This document shows, one piece after another, positions 32,659-35,419 of a DNA stretch of 35,419 bases. The DNA lies in contig JBQCGD010000060.1 in NCBI GenBank assembly GCA_051955985.1, forward strand, positions 1 to 35,419, read 5' to 3'. Source of the stretch: DATKPA01 sp051955985. GTDB lineage: Bacteria > Planctomycetota > Phycisphaerae > WQYP01. A model generated the notes under the pieces. The model was not told the origin of the DNA. It ran no database searches and saw only the letters and a program-made list of their open reading frames with translations. Numbering within the stretch: the stretch's first letter is position 1; each line of letters opens with the position of its first letter. The position numbers and the translations under genes were made by a program.

Positions 32659-33510
32659 ATGAAAGAGAAGATGGATACAGGCGAGCGGGAGGTGGTGAAG
32701 CTGGCGGTTCGAGCGAATCCCGACGTGCCGGTGACGGTCGTGCGCGAAGAACCGGAATTCCTGGTCGTTGAGAAGGCGGCGGGGGTGGTGACGCAGCCGG
32801 GCAAGGGGCACATGAATGATTCGCTCCTGAACGGCGTGTTTGCGATGCGGGACGGGGCGATGGGGAAACTGCTGCACAACCTGGGGGAGCGGCGGGATTA
32901 TGGGCTGCTGCACCGGTTGGACAAGGACACTTCCGGGCTGCTGGTGATTGCCAAAACGCCGAATGCGTACGACCAGTTGCGGCGCGATTTTGAGGCTCGG
33001 CAGGTGGACAAGGAATACCTGGCGATCACGGCGGGCATTCCGAAGCCGGCGCAGGGGGTTGTGCAGGCGCGGTTGAAGGAAATAGAGGTGCCCAACCCGG
33101 AGGGGCGGACGGCGAATGCTTCGCTGAAAAAGGTGGTGATCCACCGTGCGGGGCAGGAGGCGATCAGCGCCTATCGCGTCCTCGCGCAATCACAGGGTTC
33201 GGGTACCCCCCCACCGGCGGCGCTGGTGCATGTGAAGATCAAGACGGGGCGGCTGCACCAGATTCGCGCCCACATGATGTTCCTTCATTGCATGGTGCTG
33301 GGGGACACGCTCTACGTGCCGGGGAAGGAAGCGGGCCTGGACATGCGGGATTATCCGCGGGCGCCGCGGCTTTGCCTGCATGCGGGGCGGCTGGGGTTCA
33401 AGCATCCGGCGACGGGTAAATGGGTGCATTATGAGTCGCCGCTGCCGGCGGACCTGACCCGGTATGCCGAGAAGCTTGGCATTGCCGTGCCGGGCTCGGC
33501 GCACCGATAA
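32659..33510 (+). CDS. RluD/RluA-family 23S rRNA pseudouridine synthase, 283 aa
   Basis: Isomerises uridine in rRNA (or tRNA). The catalytic Asp is D88 in the HRLDKDTSGLL motif. EEPEFLVVEKAAGVVTQPGKG is the upstream substrate-binding block, and KTGRLHQIRAHM is the conserved C-terminal motif. No S4 domain is seen at the N-terminus, so it is of the RluA/RluC type without S4 rather than full RluD. The loop before KTGRLHQIR contains a Pro run encoded by the 10-mer repeat. Start: ATG 32659 has AGGG directly upstream but too close; ATG 32641 is an alternative. Confidence 0.92.
   Translation: MKEKMDTGEREVVKLAVRANPDVPVTVVREEPEFLVVEKAAGVVTQPGKGHMNDSLLNGVFAMRDGAMGKLLHNLGERRDYGLLHRLDKDTSGLLVIAKTPNAYDQLRRDFEARQVDKEYLAITAGIPKPAQGVVQARLKEIEVPNPEGRTANASLKKVVIHRAGQEAISAYRVLAQSQGSGTPPPAALVHVKIKTGRLHQIRAHMMFLHCMVLGDTLYVPGKEAGLDMRDYPRAPRLCLHAGRLGFKHPATGKWVHYESPLPADLTRYAEKLGIAVPGSAHR
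33206..33215 (-). repeat. Directional 10-mer, copy 7
   Basis: Top strand CCCCCCCACC, inside the pseudouridine synthase gene, encoding the Pro run of GTPPPAAL in a variable loop. Confidence 0.5.
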
Positions 33511-33541
33511 ATGTCCAAATGAAAAATGGAGAGAAAGGGCA

Positions 33542-33569
33542 TTGCCGGGAGACGGAGGTGGTCTATACT
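33542..33569 (+). promoter_or_regulatory. Candidate promoter of the FIST-domain gene
   Basis: TTGCCG (33542-33547), a 16 bp spacer and TATACT (33564-33569, five of six). The start would be near 33576, about 20 bases before the gene. Confidence 0.35.
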
Positions 33570-33594
33570 CCGGAGAGCCAGCGAAAGGCCCTTC

Positions 33595-34794
33595 ATGCGT
33601 ATTGCTTCCGCCCTCTCGACGCTCGATTCCACTGCAGAAATCTGGATGGATCTTGAAAGGCAGTTGAACGACCAACTGCAGGGGGAAGCCGCGGACGTGC
33701 TGCTGGTGTTTGTGAGCGCGGAGTGGGCTCCGGCGTTCCAGTTGCTGATCACGCCACTGCGGACGGCGATGCAGCCGAAGCACCTGCTGGCGGTGATTGC
33801 GGAATCGGTGATCGGAGCGGACCAGGAAATTGAGCGGACGCGGGCGGTTTCGGCGCTGGCGCTGTCGCTGCCGGGGGCGTCGCTGAACACGTTTCACCTG
33901 GGGGAAGAGGAGTGGGGAGAGCTGCTGACGGATGACGGGGAATTCCGGCGGCGGCTGACGCCGGAGGGATCAGAAGCGTCGGAACTGCGTGCGTTTTTGT
34001 ACATTGCGGATCCGTTTACCACGCCGATCGTGCAGTTGCTGGAGGCGTCGACGCGGGTTTTTCCGGCGGCGCCGGTCATTGGGGGGATGTCGTCGGGGGT
34101 GAAGGCGCCGGGGGAGACGCGGCTGGCGCTGGATGATGCGATTCATACGTCGGGGCTTATCGGCATCTCGTTTTCGGGGAATATCGAGGTGGATGCGGTG
34201 GTGTCGCAGGGTTGCCGGCCGATCGGGAATACGTTTGCGATCACGCGCTGCCACAAGAATGTGATCGAGGAACTCGATGGGAAGCCGGCGCTGGCGGCGA
34301 TTGAGCAGATGGTTTCGAGGTTGCCGGTGCATGATCAGCAGTTGCTGGCGACGGGGGGATTGCAGATTGGGCGGGTGATTGATGAGGGGAAGGGGAATTA
34401 CGGGCGTGGGGATTTTTTGATTCGGTCGCTGGTGGGGGTGCGGCGGGAGTCGGGGGCGATATTGATCGGGGACATGGTGAAGACGGGGGAGACGCTGCAG
34501 TTCCATGTGCGCGATGCGAAGACGGCGGAGGAGGAGATGCGGCTTTTGCTCGAGGGGGAGACGCTGCTGACGAGCGCGGATCCGCCGCTGGGGGCGCTGT
34601 TGATCACGTGCAATGGGCGGGGGACGCGGTTGTTTGATATGCCGCACCATGATGTGTCGTTGACGCGGCAGGTGCTGGGGTCGATACCGGTGGCGGGTTT
34701 TTTTGCGGCGGGGGAGCTGGGGCCGGTGGGGCAGAAGAATTTTATTCATGGGCATACGGCGGTGCTGGCGTTGTTTCGGCAGCCGGGGGAGTAG
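33595..34794 (+). CDS. FIST N/C-domain signal-transduction protein, 399 aa
   Basis: FIST domains are thought to bind small ligands such as amino acids in sensory proteins. The N-terminal FIST part covers roughly residues 20-200 (DVLLVFVSAEWAP, VIGGMSSGV). The C-terminal FIST_C part covers 215-385 (GCRPIGNTFAITRCHKNVIEELDGKPAL, then LITCNGRG and VAGFFAAGELGPV, the typical FIST_C end). No kinase or cyclase output domain is fused, so it would act as a stand-alone sensor or with a partner elsewhere. AAAGG at 33584-33588 supports ATG 33595. The ligand is not known. Confidence 0.9.
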   Translation: MRIASALSTLDSTAEIWMDLERQLNDQLQGEAADVLLVFVSAEWAPAFQLLITPLRTAMQPKHLLAVIAESVIGADQEIERTRAVSALALSLPGASLNTFHLGEEEWGELLTDDGEFRRRLTPEGSEASELRAFLYIADPFTTPIVQLLEASTRVFPAAPVIGGMSSGVKAPGETRLALDDAIHTSGLIGISFSGNIEVDAVVSQGCRPIGNTFAITRCHKNVIEELDGKPALAAIEQMVSRLPVHDQQLLATGGLQIGRVIDEGKGNYGRGDFLIRSLVGVRRESGAILIGDMVKTGETLQFHVRDAKTAEEEMRLLLEGETLLTSADPPLGALLITCNGRGTRLFDMPHHDVSLTRQVLGSIPVAGFFAAGELGPVGQKNFIHGHTAVLALFRQPGE

Positions 34795-34816
34795 AGTGCC
34801 AGACGGTAGAGTGCCA
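34792..34816. repeat. Short direct repeat TAGAGTGCCA in two copies
   Basis: TAGAGTGCCA at 34792-34801 and 34807-34816, starting at the stop codon of the FIST gene. It is similar in style to the other short intergenic repeats of the window. Confidence 0.5.
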
Positions 34817-34896
34817 AAGTGTGTGTGCGCGCGGTTGGCAATCTGCAAGACGGAATATATTTCTGCGAAATAGCGGGTTTTTGGAGGTAAAAGGGC

Positions 34897-35419
34897 ATGC
34901 CTTTGGAGATTGAGGTCAAATTGAAGGTGGAGGGGCATGAGGGGGTTGTCGCGAAGCTGAAGGAGTTGGGGGCGGTGCGGCATGGGAAGGTGCGGGAGAC
35001 GAACGTCTTTTTTGATCGAAATGGGGAGCTGCGGGGGCAGGATCGGGGGCTTCGTGTGCGGTTGACGGAGGGTGGAGGGAGGGCTTTGGTGACGGTAAAG
35101 GGGCCGGCGGGTACGTCCGGGTTGCGGTCGCGGGAGGCTTTTGACATCCAATGTGAGCCGGTGGAGCAGGTGATTCCGCTGCTGGAGGCGCTGGGGTATG
35201 AGCGGGTGATGTCGTTTGAGAAGGATCGGGAGTCGTGGGAGATGGAGGGGTGTTCGGTGGAGTTGGATACGCTGCCGCACTTTGGGAAGTTTTTGGAGGT
35301 GGAGGGGCCGAGCGAGGAGGCGGGGCGTGGGGTGCAGGGGACACTGGGGCGGGGGGGCGTGGGGGCGGGGCGGGAGAGGTCTAGTGCGATGGTGGGGACG
35401 GAGTTGCGGGAGCGGGGGG
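34897..35419 (+). CDS. CYTH-domain protein (class IV adenylate cyclase/triphosphatase-like), partial at window end
   Basis: Starts MPLEIEVKLKVEG: the EIEVK is the ExExK metal-binding motif of CYTH enzymes (CyaB/thiamine-triphosphatase). Later blocks fit the tunnel fold: NVFFDRNGELRGQDRGLRVR, ALVTVKGPAG, SREAF, and FEKDRESWEMEGCSVELDTLPHFGKFLEVEG. Such proteins act on triphosphates or polyphosphates; the substrate is not predictable. Near 35340 the sequence becomes G-rich low complexity and the frame is still open at the last base, so the C-terminus is missing. TTGGAGG-type sequence upstream (about 34881-34887) is the ribosome binding site. Confidence 0.9.
   Translation, partial: MPLEIEVKLKVEGHEGVVAKLKELGAVRHGKVRETNVFFDRNGELRGQDRGLRVRLTEGGGRALVTVKGPAGTSGLRSREAFDIQCEPVEQVIPLLEALGYERVMSFEKDRESWEMEGCSVELDTLPHFGKFLEVEGPSEEAGRGVQGTLGRGGVGAGRERSSAMVGTELRERG

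Noticed and set aside
5521..33215. Reading the directional 10-mer as an FtsK guide (KOPS) or E. coli-type Chi site
   Set aside because: The G-rich strand of the motif lies opposite to the G-rich strand of the region, the reverse of the leading-strand orientation of those E. coli motifs. The motif itself is kept as a finding without this assignment.

Overview
The window looks like GC-rich chromosomal DNA from a planctomycete, perhaps of the Phycisphaerae type. This is inferred from gene content: a type II pseudopilin with an H-x-DG-like tail, a formylglycine-type sulfatase lipoprotein, a secreted multi-domain calpain-like protease with an N-terminal LExLExR-like motif, and a hybrid histidine kinase. 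No rRNA, tRNA, CRISPR array or insertion sequence was found. Most genes are housekeeping or cell-envelope genes.

Layout. Bases 1-706 are low-complexity C/G-rich sequence with long homopolymers and no believable gene. Bases 707-3622 hold a compact plus-strand cassette of small, poorly known genes: a 73 aa secreted or anchored peptide, a 221 aa protein, a 109 aa protein, a beta-helix-like repeat protein, an HNH nuclease and a 58 aa peptide. Its coding strand is C-rich. At about 3.70 kb the top strand switches from C-rich to G-rich and stays G-rich to the end whichever way genes point. An inverted repeat and a G-quadruplex-type run sit at the switch. A histone-H1-like protein follows, then a strong terminator.

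Bases 4463-10748 are a minus-strand surface-polysaccharide operon: a family 2 glycosyltransferase, three tandem family 4 glycosyltransferase paralogues and an NAD-dependent sugar epimerase. A secreted glutathione peroxidase and a small membrane-anchored coiled-coil protein follow on the plus strand. Next is gltX (glutamyl-tRNA synthetase) on the minus strand, cut into two open frames by two in-frame TAA codons. A 1 kb unassigned stretch separates it from the calpain-like protease.

The right half carries an aldo/keto reductase, a 59 aa membrane peptide, a PAS hybrid kinase, a fused siroheme decarboxylase-like protein, a TPR-methyltransferase, uvrA, a sulfatase, a pseudopilin, a CxxCH-containing histidine kinase with an upstream membrane protein, an RluD-type pseudouridine synthase, a FIST-domain protein and a CYTH-domain protein that runs off the end.

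The most interesting signals are the doubly stopped gltX, a 10-mer CCCCCCYACC found seven times in one orientation against the local skew, the skew switch with its inverted repeat, and the left-end cassette with a possible +1 frameshift joining two of its frames. All functions are read from motifs by eye; no database search was run.
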